Shown here one piece after another: positions 8,225 through 18,400 of a stretch of 64,000 nt of DNA. Both the position numbers and the translations under genes were made by a program. The DNA is taken from contig CAZBED010000001.1 in assembly GCA_964490845.1 (NCBI GenBank), positions 124,001 through 188,000 on the forward strand, read 5' to 3'. Positions within the stretch are counted from its first letter, which is position 1. Each line of letters opens with the position of its first letter. The notes under the pieces were generated by a model, which was given only the letters and a program-made list of their open reading frames with translations, did not search any database and was not told where the DNA came from. The stretch is from JADJSS01 sp964490845 (GTDB taxonomy: Bacteria > Bacteroidota > Bacteroidia > Chitinophagales > JADIYW01).

Positions 8225-8662
8225 TTAAAACGGGATAGGCACAGAGGTGGCTATCAGGTTGGAACTGGCTTTGGAAAGCAGTTTATTTTCCTGGTTGAAT
8301 AATTTAGCTTCGGCATGAAGCACATTTTTACCTGCACGGATAATCACACCTTCACCGATAATCAATTCCCCGGCCTTGGCGCTGTTCAAATAATCTATAC
8401 TCATATTGATGGTGGCGTAGCCGGTTGGCCGCCCAATGGTAAAGCCTGCAGCGCCCATCAGTTCGTCCAGCATGGCAGCAGCAATACCTCCATGCAGAAT
8501 CCCTATCGGATTCAGCATATATTTTTCAACCGTAAACTGCATTTTCACCTTACCTTCCTCTACATCCAGCACTCTGGCATTCATCCAGTCCATCAGCGGA
8601 TAATCAAACAGCCATTTCTCCTGGCCTATCTGTGTCTTGAATAATGCTACCCGTTTGTTCAT
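8225..8662 (-). CDS. PaaI-type hotdog thioesterase
   Basis: A 145-aa single hotdog-fold protein of the PaaI/YbgC-like acyl-CoA thioesterase group. The hallmark is the 'NPIGILHGGIAAAMLDELMG' helix near residues 51-70: HGG for the oxyanion side and the Asp/Glu that activates water. The rest alternates beta strands as expected ('INMSIDYLNSA', 'GEGVIIRAGKNVLHAEAKLF'). The substrate cannot be deduced; these enzymes usually hydrolyse aryl- or short-chain acyl-CoA. The gene stands alone, with prfC downstream in its transcription direction being further away on the same strand but separated by 223 bp containing repeats. Confidence 0.85.
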   Translation of the reverse strand: MNKRVALFKTQIGQEKWLFDYPLMDWMNARVLDVEEGKVKMQFTVEKYMLNPIGILHGGIAAAMLDELMGAAGFTIGRPTGYATINMSIDYLNSAKAGELIIGEGVIIRAGKNVLHAEAKLFNQENKLLSKASSNLIATSVPIPF

Positions 8663-8792
8663 ATTGTTGTTATTATTGTTATACTAAGAATGCTAGCTTT
8701 ATTAAATTTTCTCCTCGTTCCTCGTCGCCCGTCTGCTTCCGGGCAGGAAAGGATACATAGTGCTAAAAAACTCAACTGCTAAATCCTAAACC

Positions 8793-8884
8793 AGAATTCC
8801 CAATTCCCAATTCTCAAATCTCAATTCCCAAATCTCAAATCCCAAATCTCAACTCTCAATTCCCAATTCCCAATTCCCAATTCC
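8793..8884. repeat. Low-complexity word repeat (AATTCCC/AAATCTC) ending at the prfC stop codon
   Basis: About 92 bp made of degenerate words such as CAATTCCC, AAATCTC and AATTCTC. It ends 1 bp before the TAA of prfC (8886-8888). Read on the prfC strand it is GGAATTGGGAATT..., the same word and the same orientation as the one after the aminotransferase stop at 54190. Confidence 0.85.
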
Positions 8885-8885
8885 T

Positions 8886-10490
8886 TTACACCACCACTTC
8901 ATCTCTGTTAAACTCAGACGTCAGATGGAAGTGGATATCCGGATAATCCTGTTTAGTTAAACGCAATATCCATTCCGAACTCGCCAAAAACACAGGCTGC
9001 TCTTCCTTATCGAACGCAATATAATTGGATTTAGTTCGGATAAACTCATTTAATTTGACAGCGTTGTCGCTGGTCAGCCAGCACGCCTTGTAATACTGCA
9101 AAGGTTTGAACTGACAGGATGCACCGTATTCGTTCAGAAGCCGGTACTGAATTACTTCAAACTGCAGCTCACCAACCGTTCCTACTATCTTCGCCTGAGT
9201 GGTATGCACGGTAAATAACTGCGCCACACCTTCTTCTGTCAGCTGGCGGATTCCTTTTTCCAGCTGCTTGGTCTTCATAGGGTCGGTATTCACCAGTTCT
9301 TTGAATATCTCCGGTGAAAAACTCGGAATGCCTTTGAATACCATATCCTCTCCCTCCGTCAGCGTATCACCAATCTTGAAATTACCGGTATCATTCATAC
9401 CGATCACATCTCCCGGATAGGCATCCTCCACAATATTCTTGTCGGAAGCCATAAATGTTACGGGATTGCTGAAACGCAGTTCTTTCTTCAGTCTGGTATG
9501 GTAATAAAATTTATTACGTTCAAATTTTCCTGAACAAACCCTTAAGAATGCAATACGGCTTCGGTGATTCGGGTCGATATTGGCATGTATCTTAAAGACA
9601 AAACCCGTCATTTTCTCTTCAGTAGGCATCACCACGCGGGTATTCGTATTTCTGCCGCGCGGCGACGGAGCAATGCGGATGAATGTTTCCAGCAGTTCGC
9701 GCACACCAAAATTATTGACACCTGAGCCGAAAAATACCGGCGCAATTTCACCGCTTTTATAGGTTTCCTGATCAAATGGCTCGTAGACGCCTTCGAGCAA
9801 TTCCACATCCTCCCGTAATTTTGCCGCGTCTCTTGGTTCTATTTGTTTGTCCAGTTCCGGATCATTCAGGTCCTTAATACTTACATACTCTTCTTCCACT
9901 TTAGTTCCTGAAGCTCGGAACAGATTCAGTTGTTTGTCATATAAATTGTACACACCTTTGAAATGCGTTCCGCTGTTAATCGGCCAGGAAAGCGGGCGAA
10001 CCTTTATCAGTAACTTTTGCTCCAGTTCATCCAGCAAATCAAAAGGGTCTTTTCCGTCGCGGTCCATTTTGTTGATGAAAACAATCACCGGTGTATTGCG
10101 CATACGGCAGACTTCCATCAATTTTTCCGTCTGCATTTCCACTCCTTTCACACAATCCACTACCAGAATAACACTATCGACGGCTGTCAGTGTGCGATAG
10201 GTATCTTCCGCAAAATCTTTGTGACCGGGCGTATCCAGTAAGTTAATCAGGGTATTCTGATACTCGAATGTCATAACGGAAGTGGCCACGGAAATACCCC
10301 TTTGCTTTTCAATTTCCATAAAGTCGGAGGTTGCAGACTTTTTTATCTTATTGGATTTAACCGCTCCGGCTGTCTGTATGGCGCCGCCATAAAGCAGGAA
10401 TTTCTCTGTTAGCGTCGTTTTTCCGGCATCCGGGTGAGAAATGATGGCAAACGTTTTGCGTCGGTGTATTTCGTCGGTGATAGCAGACAT
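8886..10490 (-). CDS. prfC: Peptide chain release factor 3
   Basis: A 534-aa RF3, a GTPase that removes RF1/RF2 from the ribosome after peptide release. The G-domain motifs are all present: P-loop SHPDAGKTTL (residues 18-27), the switch region with ISVATSVM, DTPGHKDF, and NKMD. Domains II and III follow to the C-terminus; the length is normal. I place the start at ATG 10490 (MSAITDEIHRRKTF), because a consensus -7 element TATTTTTG lies at 10525-10518 on this strand. A longer form from TTG at 10520 would start inside the promoter. Confidence 0.95.
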   Translation of the reverse strand: MSAITDEIHRRKTFAIISHPDAGKTTLTEKFLLYGGAIQTAGAVKSNKIKKSATSDFMEIEKQRGISVATSVMTFEYQNTLINLLDTPGHKDFAEDTYRTLTAVDSVILVVDCVKGVEMQTEKLMEVCRMRNTPVIVFINKMDRDGKDPFDLLDELEQKLLIKVRPLSWPINSGTHFKGVYNLYDKQLNLFRASGTKVEEEYVSIKDLNDPELDKQIEPRDAAKLREDVELLEGVYEPFDQETYKSGEIAPVFFGSGVNNFGVRELLETFIRIAPSPRGRNTNTRVVMPTEEKMTGFVFKIHANIDPNHRSRIAFLRVCSGKFERNKFYYHTRLKKELRFSNPVTFMASDKNIVEDAYPGDVIGMNDTGNFKIGDTLTEGEDMVFKGIPSFSPEIFKELVNTDPMKTKQLEKGIRQLTEEGVAQLFTVHTTQAKIVGTVGELQFEVIQYRLLNEYGASCQFKPLQYYKACWLTSDNAVKLNEFIRTKSNYIAFDKEEQPVFLASSEWILRLTKQDYPDIHFHLTSEFNRDEVVV

Positions 10491-10517
10491 TTCAGGAATC
10501 GTAGGTATGATTTGCTG

Positions 10518-10525
10518 CAAAAATA
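10518..10525 (-). promoter_or_regulatory. -7 promoter element of prfC
   Basis: Minus-strand TATTTTTG matches TAnnTTTG. It rules out the longer in-frame TTG start at 10520 and leaves a leader of about 25 nt before ATG 10490. Confidence 0.65.
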
Positions 10526-10556
10526 AGCATTATCAGATTAGCGAATTATGAAATAT

Positions 10557-11492
10557 TCAGTGTGCCTGGATGGTGGTATTAAACTTAGAAAAATCGACAT
10601 AGTTAATACCTGAACTGGAGGTGAGTATTTTCTCGAAATACGCATTCCAGATAATTTCTTCCTTGCGGTAAGAAGTATTCGTAAAGGTATCCTGTCCGTA
10701 TGACTGATCGTATACTTTCAGTTGCAGCATAAACTCCGGTTCACTTTGCAGGAATTCTTCCCGGGTTATCCGATAAAAAGGGCTTTGTTCGCCAATCGGA
10801 TGTACAATCGTCCAGGAAGAAGCCAGAAAGATGATTTCTCTTCTTTCCAGTTCCAGTTCGTAATACTGCCGAACCGGCAAGCCATCCACATCTGTAATTA
10901 AAGAAGCGATAAGCCTCGCTTCTGCATTCTGCAACTGATGATTTAATTTATTTGCAAGCCGAAACATAAATGCATATCCATCTTTGTAAGTACAGAAAAC
11001 ACCTATTTCCGAAAATATAACTTTAGGAATGGGCTGGGAAAATCGTCCGTAAAGTAAACCTGTCACAATAGCGAAATAAAAGACGCCGGCAAGAGCATCC
11101 AATGCTGCTACAAAGCTGGCCATATTAGTAGCGGGATTAATTCGGCCATAGCCAACGGTGGCATAAGTCTGTGAACTGAAAAAGAACAATTCAAAATAAT
11201 TACCCCATGGTGTATTGGTTTCTATCCCATGAAATTGAGCAGTTCCAAGCAAACAGCAATAAATAAAAGAAAAAACCGCATTTGACAGAAAGAAACATAA
11301 AATAACAATACCGAGAAAATACGACCACCGGGTATTGATCATCCAGTGAAAGAAACTGAATCGCTCAAAAAAAGTCAGGCCGTTCCTTTTCACATTAAAT
11401 GAGCCGTCTTTATTCAGGATACGCTGATTTTTGCCGATAGCGGAGTTTCCAAACCCAAACTCTTTGCCTTTAATCCTTGCGCGTTTGAACAT
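10557..11492 (-). CDS. Inward-rectifier (Kir/KirBac) potassium channel
   Basis: A 311-aa prokaryotic Kir channel. Two membrane helices (about residues 57-80 and 125-148) flank the pore loop with selectivity filter TVGYGR (residues 112-117). The C-terminal half is the immunoglobulin-like cytoplasmic domain typical of KirBac ('FMFRLANKLNHQLQNAEARL', 'YELELERREIIFL', 'SWTIVHPI'). It forms a tetramer in the inner membrane that conducts K+. Start ATG at 11492. The gene is divergent from the giant T9SS protein gene at 11588 and has no obvious operon partner. Confidence 0.93.
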   Translation of the reverse strand: MFKRARIKGKEFGFGNSAIGKNQRILNKDGSFNVKRNGLTFFERFSFFHWMINTRWSYFLGIVILCFFLSNAVFSFIYCCLLGTAQFHGIETNTPWGNYFELFFFSSQTYATVGYGRINPATNMASFVAALDALAGVFYFAIVTGLLYGRFSQPIPKVIFSEIGVFCTYKDGYAFMFRLANKLNHQLQNAEARLIASLITDVDGLPVRQYYELELERREIIFLASSWTIVHPIGEQSPFYRITREEFLQSEPEFMLQLKVYDQSYGQDTFTNTSYRKEEIIWNAYFEKILTSSSGINYVDFSKFNTTIQAH

Positions 11493-11543
11493 AAGTCCGT
11501 TTTTTTTCTTTGTAAAGATGCTAATTTGTACGTAAATCTTCGG

Positions 11544-11551
11544 TAAATTTG
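11544..11551 (+). promoter_or_regulatory. -7 element upstream of the first T9SS surface protein
   Basis: TAAATTTG matches TAnnTTTG exactly. TTTG at 11525-11528 could serve as the upstream element but the spacing (15 nt) is shorter than usual. Confidence 0.5.
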
Positions 11552-11587
11552 TTTGAAATCAAAAAACTCCAAACGCAACACCTTCTC

Positions 11588-14500
11588 ATGGGAAAAAGAA
11601 GTTTTTCTAAACTTTTGACAATCATTCTGCTGATGCTCGTCAGCAAGACGGCTACATACGCAACACATATCGTGGGCGGAGTGATGAATTACCGCTTTTT
11701 AGGAAACGACCGGTATGAAATATCCCTGTTTGTTTACCGTGATTGTATATATGGCATTCCGCCGTTGGACGACCCGGCCTACATAAGAGTATGGGATGGT
11801 GTTTCAGAAGCCATTTATGGATTTTCAAAACCATTTGACGATACACTGCCTCCCATCCAGCCCGATCCGTGTTCCAGGATTGAAACGCCGGTTTGTGTCA
11901 ACTGGACAAAATATAAAGACACTATTATCTTACCTCCCAACGACTTAGGGTACACTGTGTACTACCAGCGTTGCTGCAGAAACAACACTATCCTGAATCT
12001 GACTTATGACTCCAGAGGATACGGGGCTATGGACTGGGGCGCAACTTACTCCATCTATATACCGCCTTCTGTCGCGAATGAACATGTGCAAAATACATCA
12101 CCGTATTTTGTAAACTATCCGCCTGTTTACATCTGTGTAAACAAACCTATATTATATGACAACAGTGCAATAGATGCTGATGGGGATTCTTTGGTATATC
12201 GCTTATGTACTCCCTATTCCGGTGCATTCCCTTTTGACCCTCTCAATCAATTTACGACTGAATCTCCGCCGTTTGAAAATGTAATCTGGGATTCTGCATA
12301 CAGTGAAAGCAATATGCTTGGTGGTGTACCATTGTCTATCAATCCCAGAACTGGCTTATTAACAGGTACACCCAATACGATTGGACAGTTTGTGGTAGGT
12401 GTTTGTGTAGATGAATACAGAAATGGAGAATTACTTACAAAAACCATCCGGGATTTTCAGTTCAATGTGGTCGATTGCAACTTGCAAATTATCAGTAGTT
12501 TTTTTGCACCTACCGTTCAGTGCAACAACTTCACGGTATCGTTTCAAAACCAAAGTTCCGGAGCCACCAGTTACAAATGGTATTTCGGGGATGGCGACTC
12601 TTCGGATGTTGCTAACCCGTCTCATACCTATGCAGGACCCGGTGTTTATACAGTTACATTAGTCAGTTATAATTCGGTAAGCAACAGCTGTATAGCGAAT
12701 TATTCCAAGACGGTATCTGTACAATTCAAAAGAATAGAAGCTGATTTTAATGTTACCGTTGATGCCTGTTTGCAAAGTGGAGATGTAATCCGCTTTATTG
12801 ACAGGAGCACCGACTCATTCAATGTTGCGGGCTGGAAATGGAATTTTTCTACCGGAGATTCGTCCTCCCTGCAGAATCCCGTTTTATCGTATAATGGCAG
12901 CGATACATCCATTACCACTACGTTACTCGTTACCTCTACCAATGGCTGTACCTCCACAATCACCAAAACCATACGCTTATTTAAGAAGCCTTCTTATTCT
13001 ATTACACCAATAATAACCAAATGCAGTAATGTACAAACAGCTCAGCTGGTACTGAACATGCAGGGTAATAATATCTTCAAGTGGTCGCCGGCAACAGGAT
13101 TGAATAACCCGAATATACAGAACCCTACTACCAATACAACTACCAATATCACTTATTATGTAACAATCAAGACACCGTTAGCCAATGGAGATACATGCGT
13201 TCAACGTGACAGTGTTCAGGTAAAGACCATCAACACCGTACAAATTAATACATCTGATACAACAAAAGTCTGCAATGATTCGGTCCGCCTGAGTGTGCCG
13301 CTCAGCGCCGGGCAATCAGTTATCTGGTCAACGTCTTCCACCTTTAATCCGGTTATCGGGACAACAGGTTCCATTGCCGTTTCGCAGAGTGTCCCTTCCC
13401 AGAAATATTTTGTGAAAATAACCGCACAGGGCTGCGAAGCGATAGACAGTATTGTTGCACTCTACAGCAATACCATTCCACAGATCGACTTAGCCGATAA
13501 TATTTTACAATGTTCCAATCAACTTTCTTTAACGGCGAATATTGATTTTTCCGACCAGATTATATGGTCAACGTCCCCGACATTTAATCCCGTGCTTTCA
13601 ACCGGCAATCCGTTAATAACTACTCAACTCCCAAAAACCGTCACCTATTATATCAAAGCGAGCTATAAAACCTGCAGTAACAGGGACAGTATAAAAATTA
13701 CGGTACAGGATACCTTGCCAAGTATTGTGCTCGCTGACTCACTATCCATATGCGGCGGAAATATCCGTATTATTGCTGTTGTTCGCAAATTCACGTCACT
13801 CATCTGGTCAGATTCACCCACCTTCTCACCCGTCATCGGAACTGCCAGTACACTGAATACGGTGCAAAACAATCCACGTCAGGTATATTACCTGAAGGCA
13901 TTTTACAGGGATTGTTTTGTAACAGACAGTATTGTGGTGAATTACAATAGTAACATCCCGACTATTGATCTCGCGGACAGTGCATTTTTTTGCAGTGAAC
14001 AGGTAAGTGCAACAGCCATCGTCAATAACGCCAACAGCATTACCTGGTCCGCAAATCCTACATTTACGCCTGTTTTATCGAATGAGGCATCCATTAACAT
14101 CCTACAAACTGCTCCGGTAAAAACTTATTACATTAAGGCGGAATATCAGTTCTGTTCCGCAACGGACAGTATACAAATCAGGATACCGGACAAGAAGACA
14201 ACCATTACATTAGAAGATTCAGCTTTTATTTGTAAAGATTCCGTCAGGGTACTTGCTCACATAGATAACTATGACAGCATTGCCTGGTTCGGCAGCATGA
14301 ACTTTGATTTGGTACTTTCACATGATTCAATTTTAGTTACAGCACAATCAGAACCTAAAAATACCTACTATCTGAAAGCCTATTATGCGGGTTGTGAAAC
14401 TATAGACAGCATTACTGTATTTTATAATGACACCTTGCCAACCATCAACATTCTAAGAGACAAACTACTCTTCTGCGAAGACAGCGTCAGCGCATCCGCA

Positions 14501-15436
14501 ACGGTAGATTTTTATACCAACATTGCATGGTCGACAAACCGCGGCTTCTCAAACATTATTTCGGGCGACACTTCCTTCATGTTCCTTCAAACCGATGCTG
14601 AACAATGGTATTATATCAGGGCGATGTTCCGTTTTTGTTCCCGAACAGATAGTATAAAATTGGAAAAGCAAGCTATCCGGTATTCTAAAGAAAATAAATC
14701 CATTTGCGAAGGCGACAGTGTTACTGTTCGTTTATTTGTTCAGGCCAGCGGACAGTATGAACTAAAATGGATATTGGGCTCCGATACAACGGAAACCACG
14801 AATTCAGATTCTGTACGAATCCAACCAAATCAATCGCAAGTGCTTCATTTCATTATTCAAAATAGCTTTGGTTGTTCTGTTGAAGATTCAATTTCCATTA
14901 CCGTTCATCCAATTCCAGCCGTCAGTGCAACGGTAGACAAACCGGTCATATTTGCTGGAGAGCAGGTACAATTGACTGCGACACAGAATGCGGACTATAC
15001 CTATCACTGGACACCCTCGAATCTGGTCTCTCAGGTGAATATCTTTAATCCTGTTTCATCCCCAACAGAAAACACTGTATATACCGTCAGCGTGAATACT
15101 TCAGACAACTGCACCAATCAGGATACGGTCAGCGTTCAGGTACTGGAATCATTATGCGACAAGAGTTTAGTGTTTATTCCGAATGCTTTCACACCAAACG
15201 GCGACCGAGTAAATGATGAATTTAGAGTAAGGACCAACACATTAAAAAATATTCAACTCATCATATACGACCGCTGGGGTAATAAAGTTTTTGAAACCAA
15301 TGATATCAGCAAAGGATGGGATGGCAGCTATAAAGGACGGCCCGCTGCGGTGGATGCATACGGATACTTTTTCACTGGCGAATGCCTGCAAGGTGAAAAA
15401 ATTTCCCTAAAAGGGAATGTTACTCTACTGCGTTAG
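11588..15436 (+). CDS. Giant PKD-domain surface protein with T9SS type B sorting domain
   Basis: 1282 aa from ATG 11588, chosen because it is followed by a good signal peptide (residues 2-25, ending TATYA) and by 'THIVGGVMNYRF', the usual start of mature proteins in this group. Order: an N-terminal domain (~25-300) with many Cys and Tyr; a PKD domain with 'YFGDGD' and 'PSHTYAGPGVYTVTL' (~315-375); a second PKD-like domain; six ~75-aa repeats, each with a 'W(S) ... tF.pVl' strand and a 'YY(I/L)KA.Y..C...DSI' end; a PKD-like domain; and the C-terminal gliding-motility/type B sorting domain ('IPNAFTPNGD', 'YDRWGNKVFE', 'GWDGSYKG', ending KGNVTLLR). It should be exported by T9SS and displayed on, or released from, the cell surface. 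It is probably an adhesin; no enzyme motif is visible. Confidence 0.9.
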   Translation: MGKRSFSKLLTIILLMLVSKTATYATHIVGGVMNYRFLGNDRYEISLFVYRDCIYGIPPLDDPAYIRVWDGVSEAIYGFSKPFDDTLPPIQPDPCSRIETPVCVNWTKYKDTIILPPNDLGYTVYYQRCCRNNTILNLTYDSRGYGAMDWGATYSIYIPPSVANEHVQNTSPYFVNYPPVYICVNKPILYDNSAIDADGDSLVYRLCTPYSGAFPFDPLNQFTTESPPFENVIWDSAYSESNMLGGVPLSINPRTGLLTGTPNTIGQFVVGVCVDEYRNGELLTKTIRDFQFNVVDCNLQIISSFFAPTVQCNNFTVSFQNQSSGATSYKWYFGDGDSSDVANPSHTYAGPGVYTVTLVSYNSVSNSCIANYSKTVSVQFKRIEADFNVTVDACLQSGDVIRFIDRSTDSFNVAGWKWNFSTGDSSSLQNPVLSYNGSDTSITTTLLVTSTNGCTSTITKTIRLFKKPSYSITPIITKCSNVQTAQLVLNMQGNNIFKWSPATGLNNPNIQNPTTNTTTNITYYVTIKTPLANGDTCVQRDSVQVKTINTVQINTSDTTKVCNDSVRLSVPLSAGQSVIWSTSSTFNPVIGTTGSIAVSQSVPSQKYFVKITAQGCEAIDSIVALYSNTIPQIDLADNILQCSNQLSLTANIDFSDQIIWSTSPTFNPVLSTGNPLITTQLPKTVTYYIKASYKTCSNRDSIKITVQDTLPSIVLADSLSICGGNIRIIAVVRKFTSLIWSDSPTFSPVIGTASTLNTVQNNPRQVYYLKAFYRDCFVTDSIVVNYNSNIPTIDLADSAFFCSEQVSATAIVNNANSITWSANPTFTPVLSNEASINILQTAPVKTYYIKAEYQFCSATDSIQIRIPDKKTTITLEDSAFICKDSVRVLAHIDNYDSIAWFGSMNFDLVLSHDSILVTAQSEPKNTYYLKAYYAGCETIDSITVFYNDTLPTINILRDKLLFCEDSVSASATVDFYTNIAWSTNRGFSNIISGDTSFMFLQTDAEQWYYIRAMFRFCSRTDSIKLEKQAIRYSKENKSICEGDSVTVRLFVQASGQYELKWILGSDTTETTNSDSVRIQPNQSQVLHFIIQNSFGCSVEDSISITVHPIPAVSATVDKPVIFAGEQVQLTATQNADYTYHWTPSNLVSQVNIFNPVSSPTENTVYTVSVNTSDNCTNQDTVSVQVLESLCDKSLVFIPNAFTPNGDRVNDEFRVRTNTLKNIQLIIYDRWGNKVFETNDISKGWDGSYKGRPAAVDAYGYFFTGECLQGEKISLKGNVTLLR

Positions 15437-15473
15437 CAATAAAGTTTCTATATTTAATTAGTAAAATCAGTTT

Positions 15474-18400
15474 ATGAGAAAACTCCTGGTCTTCATACAG
15501 ACGATTGTGTTGTCAATGACTCTTCATGCAGCAGAGCTACCGGCTCAACTGGATTATATAAAAAACAACGGACAATGGGAACAGCAGATACTGTACAAAG
15601 CTGATTTGCGCGGCGGATGGGTATTTTTAGAAAAGAATTCATTGACATACCTATTTCTGGAATCCAAAGACATGCATCATCAGCATCATGAAGGCAATCA
15701 GAAATTTATTGATATAAATGGCGTAAAAACCCCGAACCCGAATTTCAAAGAAACGGAAAAAACAGTCAAAGGGCATGCCTACCGGATGAATTGGCTTGCA
15801 GCTAACCCATCCGTAAAAGTGGTAGAAAAAGAGAAACAACATTATTTCAATAATTATTTTTTAGGGAACGATCCGGCTAAGTGGCAATCGGCTGTAGGAT
15901 TGTACAGGAGTATTTTTTACACCAACTTATATGCACAGATAGATGCGAAAATGTATAGCGAGGCTCAATCTATGAAAACTGATTACATCATACACAAAGG
16001 AGGAAATCCGGCTCAGATAAAAATGCAGTATATGGGCATTGATAAACTATCGGTGGATGAATCCGGCAAACTAAGTATTCTGACATCCGTCAACACGGTA
16101 AACGAACTAAAGCCTTACGCCTACCAGATTATCAACAACGTAAAAAAAGAAGTTGCATGTTCTTATCAACTATCAGGCAATACCGTATCATTCGTTTTGC
16201 CAGACGGTTATGATAAAAACAATGATCTAATCATTGACCCCACTTTAATATTCTCCACTTACTCCGGTAGTTATGGCGACAACTGGGGTTCGTCCGCTAC
16301 TCATGATGCTTCGGGAAATATGTTCTTGGGCGGTATCGCACTGGATATAGGCTTTCCGACAACATTAGGTGCCTTTCAGGCTTCCTTTGCCGGCGGTTCG
16401 GGATTCAACTTTACAGATATCGCTATAACCAAATTCAATGCTACAGGCACTGCACGATTGTATTCCACCTATCTGGGTGGTTCTTCCAATGAATTATTAT
16501 CCAGTTTGTACTGCACACCCAACAATGAATTGATTGCCGTTATTTCCACGAGTTCTACCAATTTCCCAACCACATCAGGCGCCTTTGACAGAACATTTAA
16601 CGGTGGGGGAAGTACACAGGCCATTGAGAATTCCATAGAATTCCCAAATGGTTCTGATATTGCCATCACAAAATTCAATTCAACGGGAACGGCACTGGCT
16701 GGTTCCACATATTTCGGGGGCTCCAGCAATGACGGGCTCAACCTGAATTCAGCTACCCTGTTTAATTATGGTGACGATACCAGAAGTGATATCGCTTTGG
16801 ATAATGCAGGAAATATTTATATTGTTTCCACTACCGCATCCAACAATATACCCGGAACAAGCGGAAAGGCCCAGCCCAATATTGGCGGCGGAACGTATGA
16901 CGGGGTATTGGCTAAATTTAACTCCACTTTAACCACCTTAAGCTGGGCAACGTATTACGGAGGCTCCGGCGCTGATGCCGCCTATAGCATTTCACTAGAC
17001 AATGCCAGCAACATCTTTATCTGCGGTGGTACAAACAGCAATAATATCCCTGGCAGAAACAACGGACTCAATACCACTTACCGTGGAGGCAGCACCGATG
17101 GATTTGTAGCTAAATTCGATAATAACGGGAACAGTGTTTTGGCAGCTACTTATCTGGGCACCGGCAGCTACGATCAGGCTTACCTGATGGATGCCGATAA
17201 AAACGACAATATCTATATCTTCGGGCAAACATTGGGGAGCTATCCCGTAACTGCCGGAGTTTATTCAAACAACAACTCCAAACAATTCATACACAAACTC
17301 AGCAACAATTTGAACACTACTGTTTTCTCAACGGTATTCGGGCGGCCCAATTACGGGTTGGTTAATATTTCGCCAACGGCATTACTAGTCGATATATGCG
17401 GAAATATATATGCGGCCGGCTGGGGTGGCGGTGTAAATTTTGACTTCCAAACGGATGCAGGAACGACTGCTCAAATGCCCGTGACAGGTAATGCATATAA
17501 AGGTTCGACGGACAACAATGACTTTTATTTCATTAACCTGAGCCAGAATGCCGGCAGCTTGTTGTATGCTTCCTATTTCGGTGAAAATGGTGGAGTAGGC
17601 GACCATGTGGATGGCGGCACAAGCAGATTTGACAAAAACGGTATTATTTATCAGGCAGTATGTGCCAGTTGCGGCGCGACCAATTCATTTCCTGTTACGG
17701 CTGGAACCGTCGGGCAAAACAATAATTCCAATAACTGTAATATGGCCGGATTCAAATTCAAATTTGATTTGACAGGCCTTCAGATTATTACAGCTTCCGG
17801 AAATCCATCGAACGGGTGTTCTCCGTTGTCTGTAAATTTTACCTATACTGCAACCCAACCAGCCACGCAATTCTTTTGGAATTTCGGTGATGGCAATACC
17901 ACCACTACAGAATTCCCTTCGCATATTTATAACAATCCCGGAACCTACACGGTAAAATTAGTTATCAGAGATCCGAACAATTGTAACCCTGCTGACTCCA
18001 CCACGTTCACGATTACTGTCCGGGAAAAGAAAACCAACAACATTAGCAGGGCAATCTGCGAGGGACAATCCGTTACAGTAGGTAACCAATCATTCAATAC
18101 TACAGGAAACTATAGTGTGACACTGCAAACTACTGAGGGATGCGATTCTGTCGTTAATTTAAACCTGGTCGTTAACCCCATCAAGAGAACTAATATCAGC
18201 AGAACCATCTGTCAGGGGCAATCGGTTACGATTGGCAACCAGACGTTTAACCAAACCGGAAACTTTTCCGTTACTTTAGTATCCTCGGCAAATTGCGATT
18301 CTATAGTAAATTTAAGTCTTACGGTAAATCAGCCTGTCACCACAAATATCAACAGGACTATTTGCCAGGGGCAATCGGTAACAGTAGGCACACAAACGTT